A stretch of DNA of 64,000 nucleotides, taken from Pipra filicauda. Taxonomy: Eukaryota > Chordata > Aves > Passeriformes > Pipridae. The notes beneath the pieces were generated by a model. That model was not told the DNA's origin and ran no database searches. It worked only from the letters and a program-made list of their open reading frames with translations. The stretch is taken from NCBI RefSeq assembly GCF_003945595.2, contig NW_024104347.1:248001-312000 (forward strand). Reading direction: 5' to 3'. This document shows, one piece after another, positions 1 through 14,936 of this stretch; the first letter of the stretch is position 1, and each line of letters opens with the position of its first letter. A program made the position numbers and the translations under genes.

Positions 1-3000
1 TTTCTTTATCTTCTTGAAGAATTCTTGCTTACTAAACTTGTATTACTTTGAGTTTCACTAGGGGAGATCTCTACTGTCACATTCCAGAAATCAACTAAGC
101 ATCCCTACGTTTCTTGCTACTCTTGAAAGGATTCGTGGATCGAGCTCACAATTGACATGGATTGCATACAATAGCTTTCTATTGTGTTCCCAGTTCTACA
201 ATCCCTGGGAATAGTTGTTTGAATCTTGTTCAGATGGCATGAATGGAAAGCACATGCTGGTTCTGCAGCTGATAGATATGCTTCTTTCTTAGTGACTCAG
301 GTACAAGAGGCTTGAAAACTTTTACCTTTCTTCATAGACAGTGAGTCCTTTATTCAGAGTCCTTTACATAGCCTGATATCCACTCTAGTGCTCCACACTG
401 CCCATCTCTTTTGACAAATGAAGCAGATTAGCAAACACTCCTTATTTGCCAATTTGAGGAGTTCTGTCCTGCAGCTCTCTGGTCTCTAAGCCCCACATAT
501 TGACTTTGTGTAGTTTCCCACGACTGCATAGCCTGAACTCAAACACAGGCACACATTTCTAAGCTGTTAGCTTACAAAACCACATCAACAGAACCTTGGA
601 GAAACTAAACCTCTGTCCCTAAAGGCATCATCATTACAATTCACCCTGTAACTACATGAATTATAACCAAGATTGGCCTGCTGGGAAATGGAGTGTTTTT
701 TGCATCCAGGTTACTTGGGACACTGATCTACTTTAAATGGCACTGAACACTAACTTAATACATAATGCTGGAGGGCAGCCTTCCCATTGGTAAGAGACCT
801 TCTGCTTTTTTTCCCTTCTCCCAGTAAGTGCTGCCATACCTGAAATGAGAGTAGAGGACTGTGCTCTTCCTGGATCAAGCCAGCATAAGGAGCTGTCATA
901 GAACAGAGGGAACATATAATCTGGAACAAGCAACTAAAATCCATAATGATCAAAAGGGTAAATTGTTCATTCAAATTCACCCAGCCATTCTTGTTTGTAA
1001 GACTAGGAAGAGAAGAAAACTAAAGGAGTAAGACTATCCAGAAAATTAAAGGAGTTTATTTGAATGGATTGGTGCCCAAATGCTTTTGGCACATAAACAG
1101 TCTATGGGAAGAATAATTGGGAAGATACAAATGAAAACAGAAGCAAGTAACCTTTCAGCTAAATATTAGAAAAATAGCATCAGGCTATGGAATCACCTTC
1201 CAATGTAAATGGAAGAAATAGCCTAGGCTATTTAAAAATTAGCTGGACAAATCACATGCTAAGTTCCATGCTCACTGGCAACCTAAAAAGTCTTTTGTCA
1301 TCTACAGTGGACATTATTCTATCCCGATTAGAGATGTAAAATGTATTAAGCTTAAGTAAAAATGTCATTTATTATATCCTACTTTGGGTGCATCACTTAT
1401 CTAATGGAATGTCTCCTAGGAAAGCAATTTAGTAGTGCAGCCAATAACACTGTCTGCAGTTTAAATGGGACAGAATTAGCATAAATTCAACTTAATAGGG
1501 GCACGTTTAGCTAAGACCAAGTAATTGTGCTACATCACAGCAAAATTCTACAATCCTGAAGTTTTATAACCACTAAATGAGACTATAGGAAAAATGCATA
1601 TATGAAATACCTGACTAACAGAATGGGTGGTTTTAAGCGCAGTGATTTATTTTTCCATTGCAATCACATTCTGTTGCTATTCGAGGTTTTTTAATGGCCC
1701 CTTCACTTAATTAGTATGGATACTTATCAGAATGAGCAACTTTCCAAGTACTTGTACATTCTGTTCCATTACCATACAGAAACCCATGCCTTATCATCTA
1801 GCACTGGAAAACAGGTGCTGGATGGCTGCTTTACTTCAAAATCTCCCAAAAGCATTTAGATTCTAATACAATTGCTTCTAGTAATCCTTGCTAAATTACA
1901 GAAAATGACCTTATTATATATTCCAGATTTTCCTCCTCCTCAGCAAGATGATATAGTCAACCAAAAATTAATCTGCCAGCCTAGAGATCTAGACAAATGC
2001 TATTACTTTTTGTAGGTAAAAGAAGAGTCCAGGTTTTGTTAAAGGACATGAGCAATCCATTAAGAATAGGTAATCTAGAACCCACAGAAACATGTTACTG
2101 CAAGAATGAGTCAGGCAGTAATCATCACAACATACTTAAAAATAGCACAGAAAAGCATTACTTCAAAATGAAGTTCTCACCTCATAAAGTTATGATACAG
2201 AGCAAGTCATGTGCCAGGGAGGTGGTTTGTCTGTTACCTGTCTCCTATGCCAATTCTTGATGGAAAACTTCATCATGCTCTAGGTAATTATACGAAACTT
2301 CTTCTAATCTTAGATGTGGACAGCCTGTCAGTGGCAGACTCCCTACAGTTACCTTTCAGTTGTCAATGTGTCGGTTGTTAGTCTAATTTTTATACCACTT
2401 CCTCAAGAATATGACAGCCATCAGCTTACTCCATGAATGACTACATGATCTCCCTTGGGTTCACTACTGAATAAACCTGTATTTGTCCACCAGATAAATA
2501 CCTGATATTCACCAGCTAGAGTAGTATTTAAAACACCTCCTCGCTCTAGGTGATAAAAAAGAAATTTCATCATCTACCTTGGTTATCCACAGACTGAATG
2601 GTTGGCTGCCATATTCCTGAAGAAGAGGAGGTATAATAAGTAGGTGAAATGAGTGAGGGGGAAGGTATACAGATATAAAAGGGATCTGTAGCAGCAACTT
2701 AATACCTTCCCACACGGAACAAGAATTTGTAGCATCAGTGCATACCATTTAAAAGTTCAGAGTAGGAACTGGAACCATTTAACTCAATCACTAGAAAATC
2801 ACAGTGACTAAGTAATCAATTCTACAAAAGTGTACACTCAAAAGTCTGTACAGGCTCCATTTCACTGGTTGTATCAAGCTTATTTTAAGTGCTGTACTCT
2901 GTATTCACCTGTTTTTCTCCATGCACGAAAAATATAACTCAGAGCACAAAGAAATAGGTCAGAGGCAACAGATGTCAAGTGCCAAAGACCCTGTTCCCTA

Positions 3001-3206
3001 GTCCATTTTAGGAATATATATAAAAAATATGGCTTAATTTACCAGAGATGTAGAGAAGCTAATTGACCATGTTTAGGACACCATAGTTCAATCAAACTAT
3101 TTTAATTCAAATGCTTGAGTTCACATTTAAAAGCCTACCTTTAGTTTAGTGTGTAAACCTAGGAAACACTGAATATTTCTTTAGTGTTATAAACTACCCT
3201 TAAAGT

Positions 3207-3246
3207 CTACCTTTTTTACCACTTAGCTACCTTTTTTACCACAGAT
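3207..3246. repeat. 20-bp tandem duplication
   Basis: Two adjacent copies of a 20-base unit starting CTACCTTTTTTACCAC, identical for the first 16 bases. Confidence 0.9.
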
Positions 3247-6200
3247 GGATTTCTGTCTGCTGAGTTTCTATATCACTTCAGCATTTGTTTTTTCATAATT
3301 ATTTTCCAAAGCAAGGTGATCAATCTTTAGTAGCATATTTGTATAAAAATTCAATCAGCTCATGATAGTTAGATTTACATGGTTTAGGACATAATTTAAG
3401 CATTTAATTCTTCCAATTCTTATTAAATTTTAATAAAAGACCATGTCTGAAAAATCAGGTTTTTATCCAGATATGATTCAAAACATCCTGAAAATAACTG
3501 CTTTTAAAATTGTAATCATGAAATACTTTTACAATTACTTTGTAAGGAAGGAGAAAACAAAGTGTGTGTGTGTACATCTGTATGTGTGGTCATACTTGTG
3601 TGAAATGCATCTTTAAACCCCCTGCCATGAGAACTCTGAACACAATATTTACTCATCCCTCAAAAAACCACATATCCTAGTACATAGGAAGTTAGTCACT
3701 CCAGAGAGGAACATGAGGTACCATACTGTGAGCTGTATTTCAAATAAAATGTGTTCAACTGTTTCTATTATAAACCTGTTTCCATTATAGTACTATCAGT
3801 ATCTCGGGCAAAAGTAATTTAACTGGGTGAAGCAGAATTGGAAACAGTACTTGGAATTATTATTTGAAAGAAAATAATTTCACCTGCCTGCTGGCTTTAT
3901 TCATGAGTGCTATTTAAACTTTGAATAAAAACAGGAATGTGTATTTTTTCTTTCAAAAATGTTATGAAGAGTTACCTCCACTGAAGTTTCTCTTAGGCTT
4001 CAAGTAATTAAAGGTAACACAGAATTAAGGTATGTCCTTATTCCATGCCCCTTTGTCTTGAAATTCCAAGGCAGGTCAAGTTTCTTGAAACTTGGCAGGC
4101 CAAGTTTCATCATGAAAATTACCAGAGAATAAGGATTTTTCCATTTCCAATTAGTTCTTCAAAGAGCAGTACTATGAAAAATAAAGGGGAAGAAGAATGA
4201 TCTCAGTTATCTACCAGTGTAAGGTCTGCTGACTGCAGCAGGAAGAAATGAACACTAAAGCTGGGCACCATTCACCTGGCTTCTCAAAGCATCTGGTACA
4301 CAGGAATCAGCTGAATTGGCTCAGCTTGTGACTTAAAGCTTCACCCATCTGAAATCCTGATCCTGGTAAAGTCCTCTAGGAGTTAGGACCTAGCTTCTGA
4401 CAACAGACAAAACTAAAAGACCAGCCCCCATGCCTCAGAAAGAGTATGATCAAGAGATAAAGTGAGGCCAGAGAACACTGATGGCAGTCATCCATCCACA
4501 GAGGTTATTGAAAACAGCAGGTTTTTCAGGATGTCCTAAAAATTCGTGTACTAGCATCTCAATACCTTGAAAAGGCTGTGCGAGAAACAAAGAAGAAAAG
4601 AAAAGCTGAAAGCAATGTCTGATCACCTGTTGACCCCTCCATGCGGCAGCACAGAAAAAAGCCTTTGTGACTTATGTATGGCTATATAATTTCCTGTTCA
4701 AGGAGTTTTGCAAACATTATAGTTAGAATTGAAAGAAAAAAACCTGAGGTGAACATTTTCCTGTGAACAAAGGGACAAAAATTTTCTGCACCTGGGTGAT
4801 AACCTACATTAGTTACCAGTTATGCTAAAATTCCTATTAGCTGCCTCTCACATGAGGCCCCACATCACCGTCCAAATACATATTTCCCACTGCTTTTCCT
4901 AATGTTTTTAGTCTTTAACTTAAGGCCTTCAAGTCACTGCCTTCTTGTAGAAAAAAAAATCCCCCTGAAAGCCTTCAAATACTGTACCCAGAAAAAAATA
5001 AGATGAGCAGCTGAACATACCTATCAAATCCATGACATGCAAATTCAAACAAACCGAAACTTAAGCAGACAAACAAATGCATGCCAATCTGTGTGAAACA
5101 CTCACTGGATTGTTCAGACGGTGCCTTTACACTACAGAATATTGCCCTCTGGACTTCATACAGAAAAGGGAAAGCTATTAAAATTCAAAGGAAAGCTAGG
5201 TTTGTTTTTCCCAGTTGATGAATTTGTTGAAAAAGTGACCTTTTAGCTCAGTTTCCCAGAGGTGTGAACATTTTTTCCATATTGTTGATATATGTGCCAA
5301 CTTAAAGTAAGTTATGCGCAGTAGGTTTTCCTAGAAATATGAAAACTTCAGAGTTTGGTTAGACAGCCATTTGAAAACAGATTGCTGAAGGAGAAAGAGA
5401 CATTGCTAGTTCCTCCTCTAGAAAGGTACTCTCTTTCATTTTTTTCTAATTATATGTCTCTAATGATATCAGACTTCCAAAGAAATAATGGAATTAAACT
5501 ATCATATAGGTTTAAATACTAAATATCTTCAACAATTCTTTTCTTCCATGTTGTGCTTATAATGCCTAGACCTACTGTGTAACAAACTAATTTAAAATAA
5601 TCAGAGGTCATGTTCCTTAGTTTCGATAAGTTTTCTCAAAAATCTGTTTACCTTGGCAGTAATTTTGAAGGACGAGAAATATGCAGTTTTAACAGTAATA
5701 TCAGTGAGGCTAACTATGCCACTGACTCCTGCAGGCTTGTATTCACCTACTGAGCCATAAAGAGCATTGGTATTAATACAGGTCACATATGTACACTTCC
5801 CTCAACATACCAATACACCACCTTTGTAATGAAAGAAAGGCCATCATGAAGGAGCACAGTGCCTATGTTTTTGCATACATTCCTTGGAGGTCACAGTCTT
5901 CAGAACACTGGAAGGCTGAAGATACATATATCTTAGCTTGACTTTCTGAAGCATCCAGAGAAAGTCACCTTCTAAGGATGATTTGCTTACTCTGTCCAAA
6001 TTTGATAAAAACCCCCATTTTGAAATAGAGACTGTAGCATGCAACTTCTAGTTGCATAATCTAGTCCATAAGCATCTACATCACATAAAAACTTCAGAAG
6101 ACTTAACAGACACCAGATTCCAGATTTGCCCTTTATCTTCTTTCCAAACATCTTTATGTATCAGGCATTGTGCCTAAATATTTTCCGTTTTTCTTTTGAG

Positions 6201-8464
6201 AAAAGTGTTTTTCTTCTTTGGGATTTTATTAGGATTCAACTAATATTTGTAGCTCAGTATTTTTCTTTTGTATAAAAAAAAGACCAAAACTATGTAAAAA
6301 AGAGGTCAATCCACATCAATATTTCTGTCATTCATTATCCAGATATAGGGCAAGAGCACACTACACACAAGAAATGTAGGTCAAAGACTCATCACTGCAC
6401 ATGCTAACAAAATAAATAACAATGATGTTCCATTTACATAGTTTAATCTTCTTTCTTTCAGAAAAAAAGCCATAAATAAAGGATAAGAGTCAGTCCGGGA
6501 TTTAAATCTGCACAAGTAAGTAACTTATTATGCAGCATTGTGGCAGCATGGAGTACTTTAGAGAAGTAATTAAATGTGAAATAATGGGACTCAGTAATAT
6601 CCAAAATGGGTGTTTTTCATGTTGGAATGAAGAAAGGGATGTGATTTCTCCTTGCTGATCATATGTAGGATACTGCACTTTGTAAAAGAATCTGGTGAAA
6701 AAATCTGAAGCCCAACTAAAGAAGAGCTTTGTCCAAGTAATGAACATATAGTAATTATCTGCATATTGAGAAATACATAGGAAAAAATGTTTCTGTAAAT
6801 AAATTGTAAAGAGGTAGTGGAACACTTTATGCTCTTATCCTCATTTGTGATTGAGCAAGTGAGTATTGAAAGTAAAAATAGCCATTTTTCAGCTCCAACT
6901 AGGCAAAAGCTCATCTCTCAGTTCTGCTATTGCTGTGCCCATGGCAACATTTTCCAACACAGAGGCAGATTAGTGATTAACCAAGGAAAACATTAGCTTA
7001 CTGTAACACATGACATGTTTTGACAGAGACATGAAAACTCATTGGCTCAACAAAATACTAGAGAGGATGTACAGGTCTATTGTTAATGTATATTCATATA
7101 CACTACTACACATACATGTGGAGTCAGTATACACTGCAATTTAAACATTAATTATTGCAATATGTTTGCTTCAATTATCAATAGATGACATTTGTATATT
7201 TTTAACTGACAATTTAGACATTCCTTTAAATTGTGAGAGTTTGACTTAAAATCATTCACAATGAATATTATCCCCTTTTTTCTCTCTTAGTTATTCTGAT
7301 CTCACAGTCAAAAACTAGGAGCAACTTTAGTGTCTTAAAAAATGAAGATAATGCTGAAAAAAACAATGAAATTAATTTAAAATCTAATAACTGCTCTGCA
7401 CCAGCATAGACACATATATCATGGACAGGTTTTTAAGATCCTCTAGGTAACTACATAGAGCATAGAGGTACACTTTCTACCTTTTAATTTTATTCAGTGC
7501 TCTTGTCCAACATTTTGGAGGCTCCTATCTACCTTAACATTGTAATTCCAAATAATCTCTGTCATAGCTATTACAATAACATTGCATCCAACACTGCTGG
7601 CTCTGTATTGTTGAATAACATCTATTAGAAAACACAAACACATCTCCTAAAACTAAACCAAACTAAAAAAAAAAACAAAACCAACCAAACAAAAAAACCC
7701 TTAGGAGAAGGCTGCAAATAGCTATGAGTATCCTGAGACAAGCAGGTGGTTACCCATGTAAACAGTCCACATCACCAACAACAGAGTTATTAGAATTATT
7801 ATCAGCTGAAGCTTTGACTGGCTCCTGAGAATACTTTGATGTTGCTTTCTTTGAACACACAACTCTTCCCTCTCTTCCCCCAGGTCAGGTTTAAGAAAAA
7901 AGACTGCAATAACAGGACAGTGAAAACACTGCAAACTGTACTTCAAATGAGAGAGCAAGGAAAATGTAGCTCACAGGTCACTAATGTACAAGGTCGCTGG
8001 TATAAGGCAGTGACAACTGGCATCACTTTGTATTATGCTCTTACAGGATGCCCTTTTTCTCCCTTCTTCCTTCTCTAAGCAGACACAAATTGGTATTTTA
8101 TTCCTCTGCTGAATTTGTGACATGAGATATGAGATTTCAAAACAGAGAATGGACTCTGTTTTCAGGGACAGCTTGAAATAAAGTATTTATAGTAAAACAA
8201 CATATTTATATAACATGAGAGAGAAAAATCTAACAAAATGCTTGAAATGTATTCAGCATTGAAACCTTTAGCACATCATATTCAGATCAGTTTGTAGTTT
8301 GCATATCTCGTTACATGCATCTAGCTGTCAAAGATGAAGAATTCAGCATCTAAAATCACAAAGTTCTGGAGAAGTTGACAGCAATGGTGGTAGGACACAG
8401 ATATCTCAGTGTCAGTATGACACTTTATGTGTGGGTCTCAGCTACAACCACCATGGGCAACAGC

Positions 8465-8488
8465 CACACACACACACACACACACACA
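8465..8488. repeat. CA dinucleotide microsatellite, 12 units
   Basis: An uninterrupted (CA)12 tract directly upstream of a CR1 3' fragment. Likely polymorphic in length. Confidence 0.97.
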
Positions 8489-8509
8489 TGAAGAAAGATT
8501 GTTGACCTA

Positions 8510-8612
8510 GAACCCTAGGATCATAGAAAATCCTGAGTTGAAAGGGACCCACAGGACAGGCCCAAGAATCCCACCATGTGCCTGAGAGTATTGCCCAAAT
8601 GCTTCTTGACCT
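8510..8612 (-). mobile_element. Short CR1 LINE 3' fragment
   Basis: Minus-strand CR1 3' UTR remnant. On the plus strand it shows TAGGATCATAGAAAATCCTG, GTTGAAAGGGACCCACAGGA and CATGTGCCTGAGAGTATTGC, all characteristic of the CR1 3' end. About 100 bases long. It sits 22 bases from a CA microsatellite. Confidence 0.85.
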
Positions 8613-9472
8613 ATCCTTTTATTTGTGAATTTGTTGACCTACAGCTCAGAAGGCAAGGTTGTTGTTTCAGCATATCAAGGTAGAATATTAGTATGGGGAA
8701 AGAACAGCTTTGGATGGAACAATGTAACCTCTTTTACAAGATACCTTACTCAATACTTAAAAATGTTTTACAAAAATGAAGGCAAAAGATATGCAGACTT
8801 TCCAGAAATTGCTAGCATCTATCTCTGTCAGCCCAACAACATTCTGTAACTCTGACAGAAGTCTCTTCTTGACAACTTCTTACGCCCTACTACTTATAAA
8901 TTACCTAGTCTGCATAGAGTTTATATGTTTGTACTTTGTGTAATAGTTTAAGTAATGCCAGTTATCTAAAAAAATTCTAAGGCATTTGTACGGTCCATTT
9001 CACAGCCCTGTTTTTCATATGCTTCTCCCATAAAAGATTCTTGGTCTATCTTGGGAAAAATCCTCTCATTTGCCTACTCTCATTTTTTCCCAAAATCAAG
9101 ACAGAATCATGTCAAGCCTGAATTCTATGTAAGCACATATCCCTTGATTTATAATTTTCATTGACTGAATTGTCTTTTCCGGTAATCATTTAAAACTCAG
9201 GCAGAAATAGGACTAATAGGCAGACCTAGGCCTCTATCCAGGCAAGCACTCAAAAGTGCCACTACCTGCCAGGAAGAACTCTGCTGAAATTTGTGGGACA
9301 GATCTCTTGCTCTGGACCTCACAGCCAGCTCAAGTGAATGGAAACCCAGCTTGCAGCACCCAAAGTTCATAAAACGAATAAATAAATTTTAAAAATCCCA
9401 ATACAACAATCTGTTTCCACTGGTCTGGATATTTACTTCTTAATTTTTTGCCATTTTAGTTATGCAGTTGTA

Positions 9473-9523
9473 CTCTTCAAGGTCCCTTCCAACCCAAACC
9501 ATTCTATGAGTCTATGATTCTAT
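9473..9523 (+). mobile_element. CR1 LINE 3' tail, plus orientation
   Basis: Contains AAGGTCCCTTCCAACCCAAA, then CCATTCTATGAGTCTATGATTCTAT in short octamer repeats, which is the extreme CR1 3' end. It is the only CR1 piece in the window on the plus strand, antisense to ELMO1. The body of the element is missing or decayed beyond recognition. Confidence 0.85.
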
Positions 9524-12500
9524 TAAGTGTAAAAAAACCCAATCTAACAATCACAGAGTCAAACAATTCAAACAAAAAAACCCTAAGCCACCACATGGGA
9601 CAAAATGACAATGAAAAGCTTTACCCAGTAATTCTCAGCAAAACATCTGATGCAGATGTAGCACGGAGGCATTTTCATTCTTTGTGTTCATTGTGTAACT
9701 ACATAAAAATTACACAGAAAACCAGCAGAAAAATGCCGTCGAATGGCATACATTGTATCTGTCCCAGAGGATGCACAGTTCTGCTACTGATGAGCCTTGG
9801 AGTGAACCTGCACCACAGGCAAACATTTTTATATGGAGCTGAGATTATGAAGTCTATCTAAGCTGTTTCTTTAAAAAGCAATTCTAGATATTATGCCTGT
9901 AAATCAACATTTTTGTTAATGAGACGGTGGTTGCACTGGTTGACTCTACTGTCTGAAAATCATAATCCTGAGATTTAGACTGCACTCAAATGGGTCATAT
10001 AAACCCAAAACCTAATCACGACAATTTTAAGCGTTTGCCTATTTGGCTGGTATTTATTTATAAGTCACCTCCAGCTGTTAGGGATTTTTGGCAGAATCTC
10101 CATTTGCATGTAAGGCTTCCAAAAAGATAGGACTGGTTCTACTCCTCAACTCTAACCTCAGCCTGTTACTCCCCATCATGTACAAACTCTATGTTGTCTC
10201 CTCAAAAGCTTTCCTTGTCCTTCAAGTCTCCACTATGGTCTCCTGAAGCACTCTCTAAAACCACTCCTGTGAGCTGTCTTAAATTACCTGATACAGACTG
10301 AGCAAGAGACAGGTTCTTGCTGGTGCGTTGAATACATATATCCAGCATTCTCCATCATTACTCTTTGTGTTGTTCATTTATTCTTTGTTGTTTTGGCATG
10401 TTTTTCTTTCAATTAATTTTTTTTGGCTCTTAATCTTCATCTCCACTTTCCAAAGAAAAATGGTGAACAAGGCACGCAGCTCTCAGCAGGAGCAGCAGCA
10501 ACACTCAGAATGAGAAGAACAGCAAAACTGACAGCTGTGCTTTTCTGCACTGAGCACAGTGGGTAAATCAATACCCCGGCAGCCCTGCTGCCATCTGTGG
10601 AGTTTCTGGAGCAGACGGGTTATTTATAGAAACTTGTTTGCACAAAGCCAATATTTACCTGTCGGTGCTGTCAAAATTTGCAATCTATCTTTGCTGTTCC
10701 CCTGCTGTCTTTCATGTCAATAGTGGAATTTTCCAAAAGAAAATACAGTAATGTTTCCCCCCACCCCAAATATTCCCTTCCTGCAAGGGCTGGTTACATT
10801 AATTGTTGCAGCAGGAATGCATCTGGTTTCCATGGGGCCTTGGGGATCCTCCAGGATGCCAGAAAGCTAAAGGGATGTCAAAACTAAAGAGCCCATTTCT
10901 CTGTCTTGTTCCAACAGCAGCAGCATGGTTGTTCCCTGCCAAGGCCAAGCTGAGATTTAATGTTACAGAAAAACAATCATCCCCACCCCACAAACCAAAA
11001 AGGTTTTCTTTTGGAATGTTTGGCTGCTGCTGCTACTGTTGTGACCTTAACCGTTATTTTCAAGCAGGGAAGGAGCTTTAATGTAAGATTTCAGCATATT
11101 TGCCTTTAAAGTGAACTCAAATTCTACAGCTAAGTCCCAAGAATGAAATGCATGGGTGATCTCAATCCTGATTCCTTGCAGGCTGACATTTACATCACCA
11201 AACTACAGGCATGTCTGAAGGAGACAAAAAAGAGGAACTGACATCCGATTTCCCAGTTTCTTGAGATCAGAGACTGGACCTGTCTGCTAGGGCAGGGTGA
11301 GATACTGGGGATGGCTTCTGCCACTACCCTTGGGTGGCTATTCAAAGGCTGTCACTAACTAAGACTATCCTCACAGAGCTTTCAGTGGTCGATTTTCTGA
11401 AAAAAGGAGTTATTTCACAATGAAAGATAAAGTCCAATTGAAAATGTCAATCAAACCCACCATCATAACTGTTTATTTTCCATTTCAACTAATGTAAGAA
11501 TGTATCTGCTCCTGTAAATCACGGAGAGGCTCAGAGTGCAAAATCAGCTCCTGAGAGCACCTTGAGTTCAGCTCTAAGTGAGCTACCATCATCCAGTGGG
11601 TCAGCTCTCTGCCACATCACTGGCTAGCAACCTGCTCATCCTGCGAGCTTGCAGGGCAGGGCTGGAGAAAGCAGGGACTTAAAGCAGGGCAGGGCTTAAA
11701 GCAGGACCAGTAGATGCATTTTTCAATAAGTGGTTTAGAGAACAAGGATTAAATTATTCTGTCAGATGAGGAACGGATTCTGTGATCTGTACAGCAAATA
11801 CCAGTGGAAGTAGGACAGTGCTTAAAAACATGCCAGTCTGGAAGCCATCTGAATAATGTGGGGAACAGGTGAATAAGGACACTGAAGAGCAGAAGAAAAT
11901 CTTCCAGATTTACTTTTGTCTATTTTAATATTAATTACTGAGCCCTGTGACTTAAACAGCTTCCCAGCCCTTGGCTAGGAAACAGTAGAGCCAGAAAATG
12001 GAACAGGGAGATTTCTCATTCTTGTTTTCTCCACTGAGACTCACAAAAAGATTCCTCTTTATATAATGTGGTTTCAGATGGTTTTTGAATATTATTTAAA
12101 GAGCACGTCAAAGCCACAACAAAGTAATTCTTCCTCTTAGATAAGGTCCATGAACTCCCCCCAGGGTAAATATTAAAGAGCCTGCAGGAAAACTACTTGT
12201 TAGACAAATGGAGCCACAGATGTGACTTTCATCTGGTGCACAAAGCAGGGATGTTACATACAAGGCAGACATACCCAGTTATGAAAAGTACTATTTTTAA
12301 CACAGACATTCCTCCAAAACAAAAGGTTCATAGATTTTTACTTTTTTTGGGGGGGGAGGGGTGAGAATTTTCTAGTCTTGTCTCCTGCACTAGGAGTCTA
12401 GTTTTATTTTTTATAACTGACATCAAAATTTTTGAGAGCTGACAATGCTCAGGATCTCACAGGATCAACCTACTGGTGACAAATGCTCATCGTATGTGCA

Positions 12501-14936
12501 CTATATCCACAACTGCTAATTTTTCTTAACACAAATATCTGGAGCATACTATGGAACCTCAAGGGCTCAAAGTTCTCTTGCACTCAGATCTATCCACAGC
12601 CAGAACATGGTACTTTTCACTGCACTTCATTATTAACCAGGTTTTATATTTGTAATATCAATACTTCTATTGTGCTTTTCCAGACCTAGTCTAGCTACCA
12701 CTGTGCCGTTGCTCCATACTCCATATTTGTCCTATACTACCAGAAAGCAAATATTGGCCCCTATGCCAAGTCTTTGCTGGGGCTTACAGCAATAAGAACG
12801 CCCCTCAAAAAGAAGAGAAGGCTGGTGGAAATGGTAGTGACAAAATAGTGGCTGATTTTAAATACTGGACTGAAGCTTGACATATTCACGGATACCCAGA
12901 AATTCTCCTTAACTACAGATAGCACAATAATACCAATTAGCACTACTTGAATAAAGGAGAGTTAAAAACTTGACAAGGACCATAGTCTGGACAGAGCCTG
13001 AAGGTTCATTTCTCACTTAAAATCCCCAAAACAACTGAAAGAAGGCAATCCCTTTTAATTTATGTACTCTGCTAATATTTAAATTGCACAGATCTAACTG
13101 CTGACTGCCACAGGTGCCTTTGTATGACCTCGGACACATAATTTAATTCTTTCATGAGTTATTCTCCTTTTGTCTTATTCCCCAGAGCTGAAGAGTGGCA
13201 ACTATCACATCTAAGAGAGTAGACAAGGCAAACTAATGCTACAGGTAGTATTAGTACCTCTCATGCATGCGTTGCACACACTCAGGATTTAAGTCACTGA
13301 CATTTAAGGCTATGAGAACAAGATCCAGGAGGGCAACTGAAAATGTTGGGTACTTTTGCTTTCCCCTGAATTACCTAGGAACTTTGTCCAAGAAATGTAA
13401 TTTTCAGATACCATTTCATATAAGAAATGAAATCCTGAGATAAGCAATTGCCTTGATTTGTCCTTTGGCACATTATGCAGGCCACTTAGTTCTCCATAAG
13501 GATCTACATGGTTTAAAGAACATTGGGAACAGGGAATGTCATGCCCTGAAGCATGCAACAAGACAGCTGGAATAGAAGTTTAATGGTCTCCTCTGCTCTT
13601 ATGTCTATTACTGAGCTCCAGGGATGGGACCTAGATGACCCAAGTGATCCTTTTCAGTTCAATGTTTATTAGTCTTTTCCTTTTGTCTGCCTGATTTAAA
13701 AAAAAAAAGGAAACAAGCTGATTGCAGCCTTCAGCATACATGTGTGATTAGGGTAATGAGGAAGAGACCATTTTACTAAGTAGTTCATGGATTCCTTCTC
13801 TCTTTCAAATTTCAGAATGCAGCTGGTTTCAACCTCCCAGCTGGCAAAGAGGGGACTTCTCACCATAAGTACTCTGCTTAATCTGGGGACTTCTCAAACA
13901 GACACAGCTGAAGTAGTGACATGATTATAGGCCTTGGTCAAGTGTTGCAATGCAAGATGATTTATACTAATCAGCATTCTCTAGAATCAGTACAAAACAA
14001 ATCCAACACAACTACAGATCTCAAAAGAAGTCTTTCTTAGCCACCACTCTTTTCTTTGTCTGAAAATACCCTCTTGGCAGAAGGTAGCTAAGTAATCAAA
14101 CATTTAAAGCAGCAAAGGACCAGCACACAACACAGCATGGACATCAGAAACATCACTGGCATGTGTTAAACACCCCCTGTAAATTCCTTTAGGTGTTCAC
14201 AGGTTGGTTGTGACCATAAGGAAAACTTAACCTTTCTCAAATTTCAGTACAATGGTGCTCTCTATACCTCTAGAGATTTCCAAGTTGTCAGAAGCCATCC
14301 ATTTTTATTCATGACAAAAATCCCATCTATCTCTGCTCTAATGAACACTGAAAGGAAACACTTATGCTAAGACAGATGTGCAAATCTCCTGATTTGTGAA
14401 GGAATGAACCTGATATACATGGGTTATTTTAAATCCAGCTTAAACCCCAATTCACAGGCAATTTAGAGGGTTAAAGAAGAAAAGGGTGAGGGGAGAGGTG
14501 GATTTGGTTGGCTCCTAGCTTTCATGGCACTGTGGAAAAGGAGCCTTTCTTGCTGTGCTCTCAAGATGCAACTTCTCTCTCTGTCAATTCTATTTTGCTT
14601 TTGATGCCTCAGAGCAAAGTGCCAGCATCCACGTGGCCACTACGTGTTACCTGCACACTGGCATGGTAGATAGAAGGATGTGGGAAAAAAATGTAAGTAA
14701 GCTACAAAAGTGTTTCAAAAGAAAGAAAGAAAGAGGAAAGTTACCACAGTCAAAAATCTCAGAACAATGGACTTTGGACCAGATTCCAATCTGTTTCTCA
14801 CACTGCATAATAAGCCAGATTTTGGACCCAAAACCGGCGCTATTTCATGGACAGTGATGTACTAAAAATGTCAAGAGAAAAGCATCTCTTTTGAAACCTT
14901 TAAAAAATACAATACATAGGAACTAGAACAGGCATT

